This document shows, one piece after another, positions 1-7,660 of a DNA stretch of 64,000 bases. The notes under the pieces are model-generated. The model was not told where the DNA came from. It saw only the letters and a program-made list of their open reading frames with translations, and did not search any database. Source of the stretch: Lacipirellula limnantheis (GTDB lineage Bacteria > Planctomycetota > Planctomycetia > Pirellulales > Lacipirellulaceae). The translations under genes and the position numbers were made by a program. Where the stretch lies: the NCBI RefSeq assembly GCF_007746075.1, contig NZ_CP036339.1:124001-188000 (forward strand), read 5' to 3'. Numbering within the stretch: position 1 is the stretch's first letter; every line of letters begins with the position of its first letter.

Positions 1-617
1 CGTTCGGAGAACGTTTCGATCAGTTCCGGCACCGGCGTCGTCATCACGACGGTCCGTTTGTCGCACGCGGCGAGCCGTTCGAGAACTCGCTTGAGCGCGA
101 GAATGCCGGCCGGATCGAGCCCGCCGGAAAAGGGTTCGTCGAGGAGCAGGTAGGGCGCTTCGGTGATAAGCGTACCGCAGAGGGCAATTTTCTTCTGCTG
201 GCCGGCCGAGTAACTGCGCATTGCCCAGTCCGCCTGCTCGGTCAAATTGAACAACTTCAAAAGCCGTTCGGCATGCTGCATCCGGTGCGACGGCTTACGA
301 TCGTACAGCCCGCCGACCGCCATCAGGAATTCGCGACCGGTCCGGGTCAGCGGCAGCCACGGCGCGTCGGGTAGGTAGGCAACTTGGCGACGAATCGCGA
401 GTTCGCCTGCCGGCGAAGAGCGTCGCCGCACGCCGTCGAATTCGACGTATCCCTCCTGCGGCGCGAGGAGGCCGGCCATCGCCGCCAGCAACGTACTCTT
501 GCCCATGCCGTTCGGGCCGAGAATGGTGACGAGCTCGCCCGTTGGAATTTCCAACGAAACGTTCTTCAGCACGGGGCGGACGCCGTAATGTTGCGTCAGA
601 TTGACAACGCGTATCAA
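1..617 (-). CDS. ABC transporter ATP-binding protein (C-terminus beyond window)
   Basis: ATPase subunit that would power an ABC transporter at the inner face of the cytoplasmic membrane; substrate unknown. The visible 205 codons read Walker A (GPNGMGKST), an ABC signature variant (YSAGQQKK), Walker B (LLLDEPF) and a D-loop (SGGLDP), in the normal order. The switch region reads VVMTTPVPEL, so the usual H-loop histidine is absent. No ATG fits the start; the first plausible codon is TTG at 617-615 (LIRVVNLTQHYG), although the frame stays open further upstream. The gene runs off the left edge, so the membrane partner is not visible. Family is secure; start and substrate are not. Confidence 0.85.
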   Translation of the reverse strand, partial: MIRVVNLTQHYGVRPVLKNVSLEIPTGELVTILGPNGMGKSTLLAAMAGLLAPQEGYVEFDGVRRRSSPAGELAIRRQVAYLPDAPWLPLTRTGREFLMAVGGLYDRKPSHRMQHAERLLKLFNLTEQADWAMRSYSAGQQKKIALCGTLITEAPYLLLDEPFSGGLDPAGILALKRVLERLAACDKRTVVMTTPVPELIETFSE

Positions 618-1253
618 GCGATGCCCCCAGGGGTTTAGTAGCCGCGGGTCAACGACCCGCCGGAGCGCCGTGTCGAGCGCCGATAGCCTATTCGTTGGTT
701 GCGACGGCGACTTGTCGAAAACCGGTCTGCTTTCGCATTGGCTTCATGGAACACGCCTATTTTGTGTCGCCTGCTGTCGCGATGTGATTTTTGGCGACAG
801 AATTCATGGCTTCTAAGTCGTTATGTAGGTGAGCATTGCGTTTCGACGTTGCCGGCATTTTGTCGTTTTTGTTGTCGCGGCGACAGAAAGAGATCACTTG
901 TGGTTCGCGTCAGATGATGGTCGGTGCATCCGAGGGATCGATCGAATGGCGTTGGTTAGGGGCAACGTCGTTTCGCCGGAGGCGCGTAATCGGCGTCGGA
1001 GACGCCTCCCACAAATCAAAACTGCGGCAGCCCGTCAGTAAGTGTACATGAGTTCATGTATAGCAAGTCAGGCGGCCAAAAGCAATTCGGAAGATTGCAG
1101 ATTCTTCATCGGCCACTGCTTGCCGAAATCGGGCTTCGCCTGGCGGGCGGCGGCGAACCATTCGCATAGGCGGCAGGTCTTTCTTGCCGTAAGATTTGAG
1201 GTCCCGCCCGCGGCCTGTTCCGGGTCGCGATTTTCTGCAATTCGAGCCTCCGC
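618..1253. other. Intergenic stretch without a recognised gene
   Basis: Spacer between the leftward ABC gene and the rightward MFS gene. Open frames on both strands are short, overlap each other and show no recognisable protein motif. A small GC hairpin lies just upstream of the ABC gene (listed separately). Promoters for both flanking genes must lie here, but no convincing -35/-10 pair was seen. Confidence 0.5.
644..660. repeat. Short GC hairpin of a dispersed family
   Basis: GCGGGTC-aac-GACCCGC, a perfect 7-bp stem preceded by TTTAGTAGCC. Related hairpins ending or starting with GCGGCTAA occur at 13895-13910 and 21774-21796, so this looks like one copy of a dispersed intergenic repeat rather than a gene-specific terminator. 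Confidence 0.5.
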
Positions 1254-2486
1254 ATGAGCAGTCCCGCCGCGTCCGCCGTTCCCAGCGAGTCTCCGCAGTC
1301 GACCCCCGCGGTCGAGCAGACGGCGCTCAAGGTGCTCGCGGCGATTAGCGTGGCGCACATGCTCAACGACATTATTCAGTCGTTGATCCCCGCGACCTAT
1401 CCGCTCCTCCGCGACTCGCTGAAGCTCAGCTACGGCGACATCGGGCTCATTACCTTTGCCTTCCAACTGACCGCTTCGTTGCTGCAACCGGTCGTCGGCA
1501 TTTATACCGATCGCCGGCCGAAGCCCTATTCGCTGGCGATTGGTATGGGGATGACGCTCATCGGGTTGCTCTTCTTCTCGCAGGCGCGATCGCTCTGGAC
1601 GCTGATGGCGTCGGCCGCGCTGATTGGCACGGGGTCGAGCATCTTTCACCCCGAAGCATCGCGCATGGCCCACATGGCGGCCGGCGGGCGGCACGGGTTC
1701 GCGCAGTCGCTGTTCCAAGTCGGCGGCAACTTTGGGACGTCGCTGGGGCCGCTCTTGGCGGCGGCGATCATCTTCCCTTACGGCCAGGGCTACATCGCCT
1801 GGTTTGCGCTGATTGCGCTCGCGGGGATCATCGTCCTCGCCAAGGTAGGCGCATGGTACCACGGCAAGCTCGCCACACGCGCGGCGAAGGGGATCGTTTC
1901 CAGGCCGCGGCGGCACCCGACCCTGTCGTCGCGGCAAGTCTTCGCCGCGATCGGCGTGCTGGTCGCGCTCGTCCTCTCGAAGTACATCTACCTCGTAAGC
2001 TTCACCAGCTACTACGCCCTCTACATGGAAGCGAAATTCGGCGTGACGAAGCAGCAGTCGCAGCTTTGTTCCTTCGCATTCCTGTTCGCGGTGGCGGTCG
2101 GGACGTTTGCCGGCGGACCGCTGGGCGACCGCTTCGGGCGGAAGGTGGTGATCTGGTTCTCCATTCTCGGCGTCGCGCCGTTCGCGCTCGCCCTGCCCCA
2201 TGCGGGGCTCGTGGGGACGATCGTGCTGACCGTCTTCATCGGGGCGATCCTGGCGTCGGCGTTCTCGGCGATCCTGGTGTTCGCTCAGGAGTTGTTGCCA
2301 GGGCGCGTCGGCGCCGTCGCGGGGCTGTTCTTCGGCTTTGCATTTGGGATCAGCGCGATCGCCGCGGCCGTGCTGGGACAGTGGGCCGATCGCACGAGCC
2401 TGGAACACGTCTTCCAGATGTGCGCGTACCTGCCGCTGATGGGGATCATTGCGGCGTTTTTGCCGAAGCTGGAGAAGCACGCATGA
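1254..2486 (+). CDS. MFS transporter, fosmidomycin resistance (Fsr) type
   Basis: Proton-driven exporter of the major facilitator superfamily in the inner membrane. At 410 residues it has the usual length and about twelve hydrophobic segments. The N-terminal half (HMLNDIIQSLIPATYPLL) is typical of Fsr-like drug exporters. The conserved cytoplasmic-loop motifs are TDRRPKP near residue 85 in the first half and GDRFGRK in the second. The first 22 residues are polar and Ser/Pro rich. The ATG at 1254 has no clear Shine-Dalgarno. The gene is convergent with the desaturase, separated by a perfect inverted repeat. Whether it exports fosmidomycin, a sugar or another compound cannot be told from sequence. 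Confidence 0.85.
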   Translation: MSSPAASAVPSESPQSTPAVEQTALKVLAAISVAHMLNDIIQSLIPATYPLLRDSLKLSYGDIGLITFAFQLTASLLQPVVGIYTDRRPKPYSLAIGMGMTLIGLLFFSQARSLWTLMASAALIGTGSSIFHPEASRMAHMAAGGRHGFAQSLFQVGGNFGTSLGPLLAAAIIFPYGQGYIAWFALIALAGIIVLAKVGAWYHGKLATRAAKGIVSRPRRHPTLSSRQVFAAIGVLVALVLSKYIYLVSFTSYYALYMEAKFGVTKQQSQLCSFAFLFAVAVGTFAGGPLGDRFGRKVVIWFSILGVAPFALALPHAGLVGTIVLTVFIGAILASAFSAILVFAQELLPGRVGAVAGLFFGFAFGISAIAAAVLGQWADRTSLEHVFQMCAYLPLMGIIAAFLPKLEKHA

Positions 2487-2509
2487 CGGCGGTTGGCCGT
2501 GAAGGGATC

Positions 2510-2570
2510 GGGGCCTTTTGCCACTGGACGGCGTCAACCCAGCGTCAACTCCCCAGTGGCAAAAGGCCCC
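2510..2570. repeat. Perfect 18-bp inverted repeat between convergent genes
   Basis: GGGGCCTTTTGCCACTGG at 2510-2527 is exactly complementary to 2553-2570, with a 25-nt loop. It lies in the 109-nt gap between two convergent genes, so a bidirectional terminator role is plausible, although neither side has a following T-run. It could equally be a copy of a mobile palindromic repeat. Confidence 0.7.
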
Positions 2571-2595
2571 CGACCCCGTTGGCGCGGCGCTTCCG

Positions 2596-3801
2596 CTACG
2601 CGCTGCGGCGGGTGATCGCGGCAGGCTCGCTTGCGGAGGACTGCTCGCTCGCCTTGGCTCGCCGCCACAGGGCGATGATCTCGGCGGGCAGCGATTTTGC
2701 TTCCGTCTGGCGGTACGGCGAGTCGGCGGGCAGCTCCGCCATCAGCCGGCGGTGAGCCTTGGCCATCGCGTGGTACGGCATCGTCGGAAAGATATGATGC
2801 AGCGCGTGGAACCGCAGTCCGATGGGGGCCCACAGGCCCGCGGTCAACGGATGATGGGGATAGTTGATCGAGTCGAGCATCTGCTCGATGAAGTTCATCT
2901 CGCCGCCGTTGCTAGTCCAGCGATGGGCTCCCAGCGTGCGGAGGTTGTTCAGCATGACGATAAAGACGCCCGTCAGGTAGATCTGCAGCAAGATCCAGGG
3001 CGAGAGTGGTTCCTTGAAAAGCAGTCCGTAGTTCATGGTCATCCGCGCGACGATGCCGCAGATGAACAGAAAGCAAAGGACTTCCTGCATGCGAATGATG
3101 CGCAGCGCCTTCTTCGTCGGCAGCGGGCGGATGTAGCGCGGGTCCATGATCATCGACGACATGTGCCGAAGCACCCAGTTCCGCAACCGCGGACTGAACC
3201 AGGTCATCGGCGTCAGCAAACCCCAGCGGACGACGGCGAGGATCGGCAGCACCAGCACCTGCGCCATGTAGAGCAGGATGATCCGCGCGGGCATATTCGA
3301 GAGCGCGACGTATTCCCCGTCCTCATGGGTGCCGTAGTGTTTGCGCCGATGATGATCGAGGTGGGTGTAGTAAACGAACGAAGGGATCAGGAAAGGAATC
3401 CCGCAGAGCATGTTCCAGACGAAGCGAAACGCTTTGAACTCGTCCGCGCGGATGTGGACCAACTCGTGAATGAACAGCGAACAACGGTAGTAAAGCAGCG
3501 ACGACGCGACGAACAAGGCGATCGTCGCCGGCCAGTGCCAGCCAGTGCTCGCCGTCATGACGTCGCTGTGCCACAAGGAGTTGGACGCCAACAGCTGCGG
3601 ACGCGAGGTAAGGGCGAAGCACAGGACGCCCAGGGACCAACTCGCCAGGAAGTCAGTCCAGTAAATCCAGGGATTTGGTCGGAAGTATTGTCCGACGATG
3701 GTCCGCGCCTCGGACAACGAAAACCCTCCCAGCCCGTCGTGTGGAGCCCGGCTGGAGGGCGAAATCTTGATGTGCGACACGTTCCCACCCCGCTCACGCA
3801 T
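2596..3801 (-). CDS. Membrane fatty acid desaturase
   Basis: Integral membrane di-iron enzyme that would introduce a double bond into (or hydroxylate) an acyl chain. The three histidine boxes are present: HELVH at 112-116, HLDHH at 147-151 followed by RRKH, and HALHH at 332-336. Hydrophobic stretches flank boxes 1-2 and fill residues about 205-290, as in the family; 401 residues is a normal length. Upstream and divergent lies a ketosynthase-fold gene, suggesting a small lipid-modification locus. The ATG at 3801 is the first in frame; a slightly later start is possible. Substrate and position of desaturation are unknown. Confidence 0.88.
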   Translation of the reverse strand: MRERGGNVSHIKISPSSRAPHDGLGGFSLSEARTIVGQYFRPNPWIYWTDFLASWSLGVLCFALTSRPQLLASNSLWHSDVMTASTGWHWPATIALFVASSLLYYRCSLFIHELVHIRADEFKAFRFVWNMLCGIPFLIPSFVYYTHLDHHRRKHYGTHEDGEYVALSNMPARIILLYMAQVLVLPILAVVRWGLLTPMTWFSPRLRNWVLRHMSSMIMDPRYIRPLPTKKALRIIRMQEVLCFLFICGIVARMTMNYGLLFKEPLSPWILLQIYLTGVFIVMLNNLRTLGAHRWTSNGGEMNFIEQMLDSINYPHHPLTAGLWAPIGLRFHALHHIFPTMPYHAMAKAHRRLMAELPADSPYRQTEAKSLPAEIIALWRRAKASEQSSASEPAAITRRSA

Positions 3802-4103
3802 GTCACGGGCGCCGCGGCCCCGCGGCAGGGCGCCAAAACTAGAGAGTCCATCGGACAGTCGGGAGCCTTCCCTTCGCTTCCGATTCCCTCCGTGGTAAGG
3901 TCCGCCAAGCTTTCCAGGCGAAAAGTTTCGCCAATTGCTACAGGCCTTCGTTTCTCGATAGTCAGCATGACGCGAGGGATGGTGGGACGACGTGCTGCTT
4001 GTGACCGCTCTGAGGGCTGGTTAAACTGGCAAGTTTCCTGCCCCAGGATGCCAGGGCCCGCCATTTTGGCCTACCCGTTCGTCCCCTTCCACGCGATCTC
4101 AAC
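3802..4103. other. Divergent intergenic region
   Basis: About 300 bases separating the start codons of the desaturase (leftward) and the ketosynthase-like gene (rightward). It should carry both promoters, but no clear consensus box or repeat was seen. Confidence 0.4.
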
Positions 4104-5360
4104 GTGCCTGAAGTCGTCGTCACCGGACTGGGGATCGTCTGCCCGATCGGCGTCGGCGCAGACGCTGTTTGGGCTTCCGTCGAAAGCCGCACGAGCGGCG
4201 TTCGCGCCGTGCCCGAACTCGTCGCAGCGAACCTCCCCATCCCCATCGCCGCCGATGTGGCGGACTTCGATGCGAAGGAGTTCGTCAAGCCGCGAAAGTC
4301 GCTCAAGGTGATGTCGCGCGAAACGCAACTCGGGTTTACCGCGTCCGAAATGGCGTGGGCGGACGCGGGTCTCGACGGCGCCAACGTCGACCCCGACCGG
4401 CTGGGAGTGACCAGCGGGTCGAATATGTTCTGCCCAGAAATGCCTGAACTGGCGGCCGCCTGCCATGCCAGCGACTCGGGCGACGGCGTCTTCGACTTCA
4501 ACCGGTGGGGGAACACTGGCCTCCGCGAGGTCTTTCCCCTCTGGTTGCTAAAGTACCTGCCGAACATGGCCCCCGCCCATGTGAGCATCGCCCACGACGC
4601 TCGCGGCCCGAGCAACTCGATCGTCGCGGGCGACGTGTCAGGATTGCTCGCGCTGATTGAAGCGGCCGACGTCGTCGCTCGCGGTCATGCCGACGTCATG
4701 CTGGCTGGCGGGGCCAGTTCGTCGATTGGGTGGATGGACCTCATTTGGCACGCCGGCGCCAGATTGTCGCACCGCGTCGACGAACCGGAGCGAGCGTGCC
4801 GACCGTTCGACGCCGATCGCGACGGCATGGTCGGGGGCGAAGGGGCGGCGATGTTCGTCCTGGAAACGCGCGAACATGCTCTGGCCCGCGGGGCGAAGCC
4901 GTTGGCGCGAATCGCCGGTTACGGTCGGCGGTACGAATCGGCCACGGCATCCTACCGGCCGACAGGCCAAAGCATTGGCCAGGCGATCGAGGCGGCGCTA
5001 GCTGCGGCCGGCGTAAAAGCCGGGGCCGTCGGGCACGTGAGCGCCCATGGCTTGAGCACCGAGCTCGATGACCGGATCGAAGCGGAAGCGATTCGCCGCA
5101 CCCTGGGCGACGTTGCGGTCACGGCGCCGAAGAGTTTCATCGGCAACGTCGGCGCCGCCTGCGGGGCCGTGGAAATGGCGATCAACCTCCTCGGGCTGTT
5201 GCGAGGGCGAGTCGCCCCGACGCTCAACTACGAGACGCCTGATCCGAAGTGCCCGGTCAACGTGGTCGCCGAGATGGCCGCGGCGAAGTCGCCGCTGGCC
5301 ATGCTGCTCAATCACCGCACGACGGGGCAAGCCGTGTCGTTGCTGATCGAGGCCGAGTAG
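4104..5360 (+). CDS. Ketosynthase-fold protein (FabF/CLF-like) lacking the catalytic Cys
   Basis: Thiolase-fold protein of the beta-ketoacyl-ACP synthase family, 418 residues from a GTG start, the size of FabF. Active FabF enzymes need Cys-His-His. Here the segment aligned with the Cys motif reads GPSNSIVAGDVSG, placing Asp 177 where Cys is expected. The first His is kept (AHGLST, His 315), but the second (normally KSxxGH) is Asn 348 in KSFIGN. The scaffold is otherwise well kept (GGASSSIG, DADRDGMVGGEGAA, GAACGAVE). It is therefore unlikely to condense acyl chains alone; a chain-length-factor-like partner or another role is more likely. It is divergent from the desaturase. Family is firm; the residue assignment is an alignment by eye. 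Confidence 0.85.
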   Translation: MPEVVVTGLGIVCPIGVGADAVWASVESRTSGVRAVPELVAANLPIPIAADVADFDAKEFVKPRKSLKVMSRETQLGFTASEMAWADAGLDGANVDPDRLGVTSGSNMFCPEMPELAAACHASDSGDGVFDFNRWGNTGLREVFPLWLLKYLPNMAPAHVSIAHDARGPSNSIVAGDVSGLLALIEAADVVARGHADVMLAGGASSSIGWMDLIWHAGARLSHRVDEPERACRPFDADRDGMVGGEGAAMFVLETREHALARGAKPLARIAGYGRRYESATASYRPTGQSIGQAIEAALAAAGVKAGAVGHVSAHGLSTELDDRIEAEAIRRTLGDVAVTAPKSFIGNVGAACGAVEMAINLLGLLRGRVAPTLNYETPDPKCPVNVVAEMAAAKSPLAMLLNHRTTGQAVSLLIEAE

Positions 5361-5474
5361 CGCACCGCTTTCAGCCTCCCGCTCCGCAGGCGGGCAGCGC
5401 GTTACGGACTGGGCCGACTGGTGTGGTGGCCGACCGCCGGGCGGAGCCCGGGGCTGAATGGGGCGTATGGCCCC

Positions 5475-5969
5475 TTACCGCCCGCGGCGCATCGCGCGAT
5501 CGATGTCGCGCTGCATATCGCCCTTCTTGATCGACTCGCGCTTGTCGTAGTTCTTCTTGCCGCGGCAGATGCCCAGGAGGACCTTCGCTCGTCCCTCCTT
5601 GAAGTACATCTTCAGCGGCACCAGGGTGAAGTTCTTCTCGTACGCCTGATTGGCAAACTTCAGAATCTCGCGGCGGTGGAGCAACAGCTTGCGGCGGCGT
5701 TTGGGTTCGTGGTTCCAGGCGTTGGCGTTCTTGTATTCCTGGATGTCGGCGGCGACGAGCCAGACCTCTCCCTCCTCGACGCGGCCGTAGGCCTCCTCAA
5801 TGGAGACCAGCCCGGCGCGCAGCGACTTCACCTCGCTGCCAACGAGCATGATGCCGCACTCGAGCGTGTCGACGACTTCGTAGTTGTGGCGGGCCTTGCG
5901 ATTGTTGGCGATGAGCTTTTCGTTAGGGTCATCGCCCTTAGCCGCCTTACTGGGGGGCTTCTTAGCCGT
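5475..5969 (-). CDS. smpB: SsrA-binding protein SmpB
   Basis: Small basic protein that binds tmRNA and takes it to stalled ribosomes for trans-translation. The family is recognised from NRKARHNYEVVDTLECGI, GSEVKSLRAG, the WNHEPKRRRKLLLHR block and the basic tail. The first in-frame ATG lies inside the conserved fold (MLVGSEVK) and would cut about 40 conserved residues. The full family N-terminus is restored by starting at 5967-5969, which reads ACG (then AKKPPSKAAK, matching the usual MAKK start) and has AAGGA eight bases upstream. No ATG, GTG or TTG exists in that segment, so ACG initiation or an ATG-to-ACG change is inferred. From there the protein is 164 residues, a normal SmpB length. Confidence 0.93.
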   Translation of the reverse strand, partial: TAKKPPSKAAKGDDPNEKLIANNRKARHNYEVVDTLECGIMLVGSEVKSLRAGLVSIEEAYGRVEEGEVWLVAADIQEYKNANAWNHEPKRRRKLLLHRREILKFANQAYEKNFTLVPLKMYFKEGRAKVLLGICRGKKNYDKRESIKKGDMQRDIDRAMRRGR

Positions 5970-6355
5970 GGGAGGGGTCCTTCGTAAATGCGGAAAGGCG
6001 AAAGCGGAACGCGAACGCCATGCGGAGGCTTGGCCCGGAGTGCAGGTTCACGCCCCGGGGTGCGGCCCAGCCGAGCCATGAGCGGCGTTCCCGCAGAATA
6101 GCTGGCGAGGGCGGCGAAGGAAACGGGCAAGAACGGCCCAGGCAGCCCACGCAAGTCCCGCGGTGCGGTCAAAGTGCGGCGAAGAAACGCAATCTGGGGC
6201 CGCGGGAGGGAGGCGTGGGAAACGTTGCGAGCCCCAGATTGCGACGGGGTTTCCACCGTGACCTGCGTGGTTAGCCGACGCCGCTGTTGGCCACTGGGGG
6301 CGCGGCGTCGTCGGCTAACTCACTGTTTCCATTGTGTTTCGCCGGGTCGGTCGAG
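5970..6355. other. Intergenic stretch upstream of smpB
   Basis: Contains the smpB leader and, beyond it, no frame with recognisable content. Several short overlapping frames on both strands look like chance open frames in GC-rich DNA. Confidence 0.4.
5978..5982 (-). promoter_or_regulatory. Ribosome binding site supporting the ACG start of smpB
   Basis: AAGGA on the minus strand, eight bases before ACG at 5967-5969. Its position supports initiation there rather than at the internal ATG 120 bases further on. Confidence 0.5.
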
Positions 6356-6667
6356 TTACTGGATAACCGTGGGAAATCCGGGAAGACCCGCCAAGCCCGG
6401 CAAATCCGACAGCACCGTCTCGCCGGAGCTTGGCTGTTTGCCCCCGAGCGTCTGCTGTCCGAAATGTTCGTGTAAATCAACATGGAGCTGAACGCATTCC
6501 ACAAAGCGGCTGCGCAGCGCGGCATCTTCCTCGAGTAACTTCGAAAGCCGGGCAACGCCGGCTTCGTCCAGAGTTTCGTCGAGCAGGTCCCAGATCAAAG
6601 CTTCGGCTTCCTCAAATTGAAGAACTGCGTAGGCATGACGCATCTCATTTTTGTCGGGAAGGTTCAT
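6356..6667 (-). pseudogene. Truncated N-terminal fragment of a planctomycete FecR/anti-sigma-like protein
   Basis: From ATG 6667 the frame gives about 103 residues. The segment LIWDLLDETLDEAGVARLSK followed by a DAALRSRFVECVQLH-type helix resembles the acidic helical N-terminus of planctomycete FecR/LamG-type proteins that pair with ECF sigma factors. Such proteins normally continue with a membrane helix and a large extracytoplasmic domain. Here the frame ends soon after in low-complexity sequence (LPGLAGLPGFPTVIQ), and no continuation is seen in other frames. A gene remnant is the simplest reading; a short functional protein is possible. No sigma factor gene is adjacent. Confidence 0.5.
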
Positions 6668-7174
6668 CGGATTCTCCGACTTGGCCCGATCGAACTTCGC
6701 GCTCACGGGAGCGAAGGCTCCGCGAGCGGCGATTTCGACCTTGCCAAGAAGATGGGTGGCAACTTCCGTGTTATTTAGCAGTCCAGTCCGGCCGCTCGGG
6801 CCGGCGCGTCCGCTACCACAATCTTCGGCCAACTTTGGGATGCAAACGGCATGCCCCTGTACAAAAAACAACGGAAATCACGCAAGGTTGATCCGAGTAG
6901 AACGGCAAATTCCGGAGTTTTTCGCGGTTGCGGGGTGAAAGCAGGGCGGGATGCTGGCGTTGGCGAGGCTGCCTAATGCGGAAGCATCGTGCTGAAAACC
7001 TGCTGTCGGCGTTGGCACAAATGCAGCGTCGCGTCGCGCAAGGCAGCGGAATCGTGCCGATGGGAAATGAGACCTAGCCGGACCGCCACGCGGTCCGGGC
7101 GGCGCCGTCCAACGAGCCGCCACCCGGAGGGCGGTGGCCCTCCGGCTAGCTTGCTGCTCATCAACGCGAGCGTC
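6668..7174. other. Intergenic region with strong hairpins
   Basis: No convincing gene. The part nearest the phosphoesterase contains two perfect GC hairpins (listed separately); the rest shows no recognisable coding. Confidence 0.4.
7078..7145. repeat. Pair of perfect GC hairpins
   Basis: CCGGACCG-ccacg-CGGTCCGG at 7078-7098 and CCGGAGGGC-ggtg-GCCCTCCGG at 7124-7145. Both are perfect stems and both carry CTAGC or CTAGCC at an edge, so they look like related dispersed palindromes. They sit past the stop of the phosphoesterase gene and could also stop its transcript. Confidence 0.6.
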
Positions 7175-7657
7175 TCACAGCGGCACAATCGTCGCCTCTA
7201 GCGACGGCACGTCGACCACGGCTATCGAATGAGGATTGGCGCGGTACAGCGCCCCTGGATTGAGGATAACCGTATCGCCGATGCGCTAGATCGCCGCGAC
7301 ATGGGTATGGCCATAGCAGACGAGGTGGTACGCGCCCGAATGGATCGTCTGCTGGAAGCGGCGACGATCATCGCTGTGAATTAGCGCAATGCGCCGACCG
7401 GCGACGTCGAGCTCTCCGAAGGCTCCGTGACTGACCTGCCCCGCCGCTTCGATGGCGGCCGCGAGCTCGTCGCGGCGATCGTCGCAGTTGCCGAAGACGA
7501 AATCAGTCGGCCAGGAGGCGAACAGTTCGACGACGGCCGCTGAGCCGATGTCGCCGCAGTGGAGAACTCGTTCGACCTGCAAGCTTTCCAGCATGCGAAT
7601 CGCGGGGCGGACGTGATCGACGTGCCCATGCGAATCACTGACGACGCCGAGTCGCAT
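7175..7657 (-). pseudogene. YfcE/MJ0936-type metallophosphoesterase with an in-frame amber codon
   Basis: Predicted metal-dependent phosphodiesterase. Metal-binding motifs are present: DSHGH near residue 8, CGDIGS, GNCD and the final GHTH. After HVAAI an in-frame TAG (7286-7288) ends translation at 123 residues. Directly behind it, in the same frame, the sequence continues as RIGDTVILNPGAL, the conserved C-terminal strand of the family, up to TGA at 7175-7177. A single base change therefore separates this from an intact 160-residue gene. The ATG at 7657 follows the ATP-grasp stop by three bases, so the two are co-transcribed. It may be a recent pseudogene, a readthrough gene or a sequencing error. 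The four visible metal motifs lie before the stop, so the short form might still fold. Confidence 0.8.
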
Positions 7658-7660
7658 CTT

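Noticed and set aside
1068..2537. Long minus-strand open frame opposite the MFS gene
   Set aside because: Arg/Pro/Glu-rich translation without motifs, fully antisense to a well recognised gene; typical of GC-rich DNA.
2518..4311. Long plus-strand open frame opposite the desaturase
   Set aside because: Low-complexity translation; the desaturase on the other strand has all three histidine boxes.
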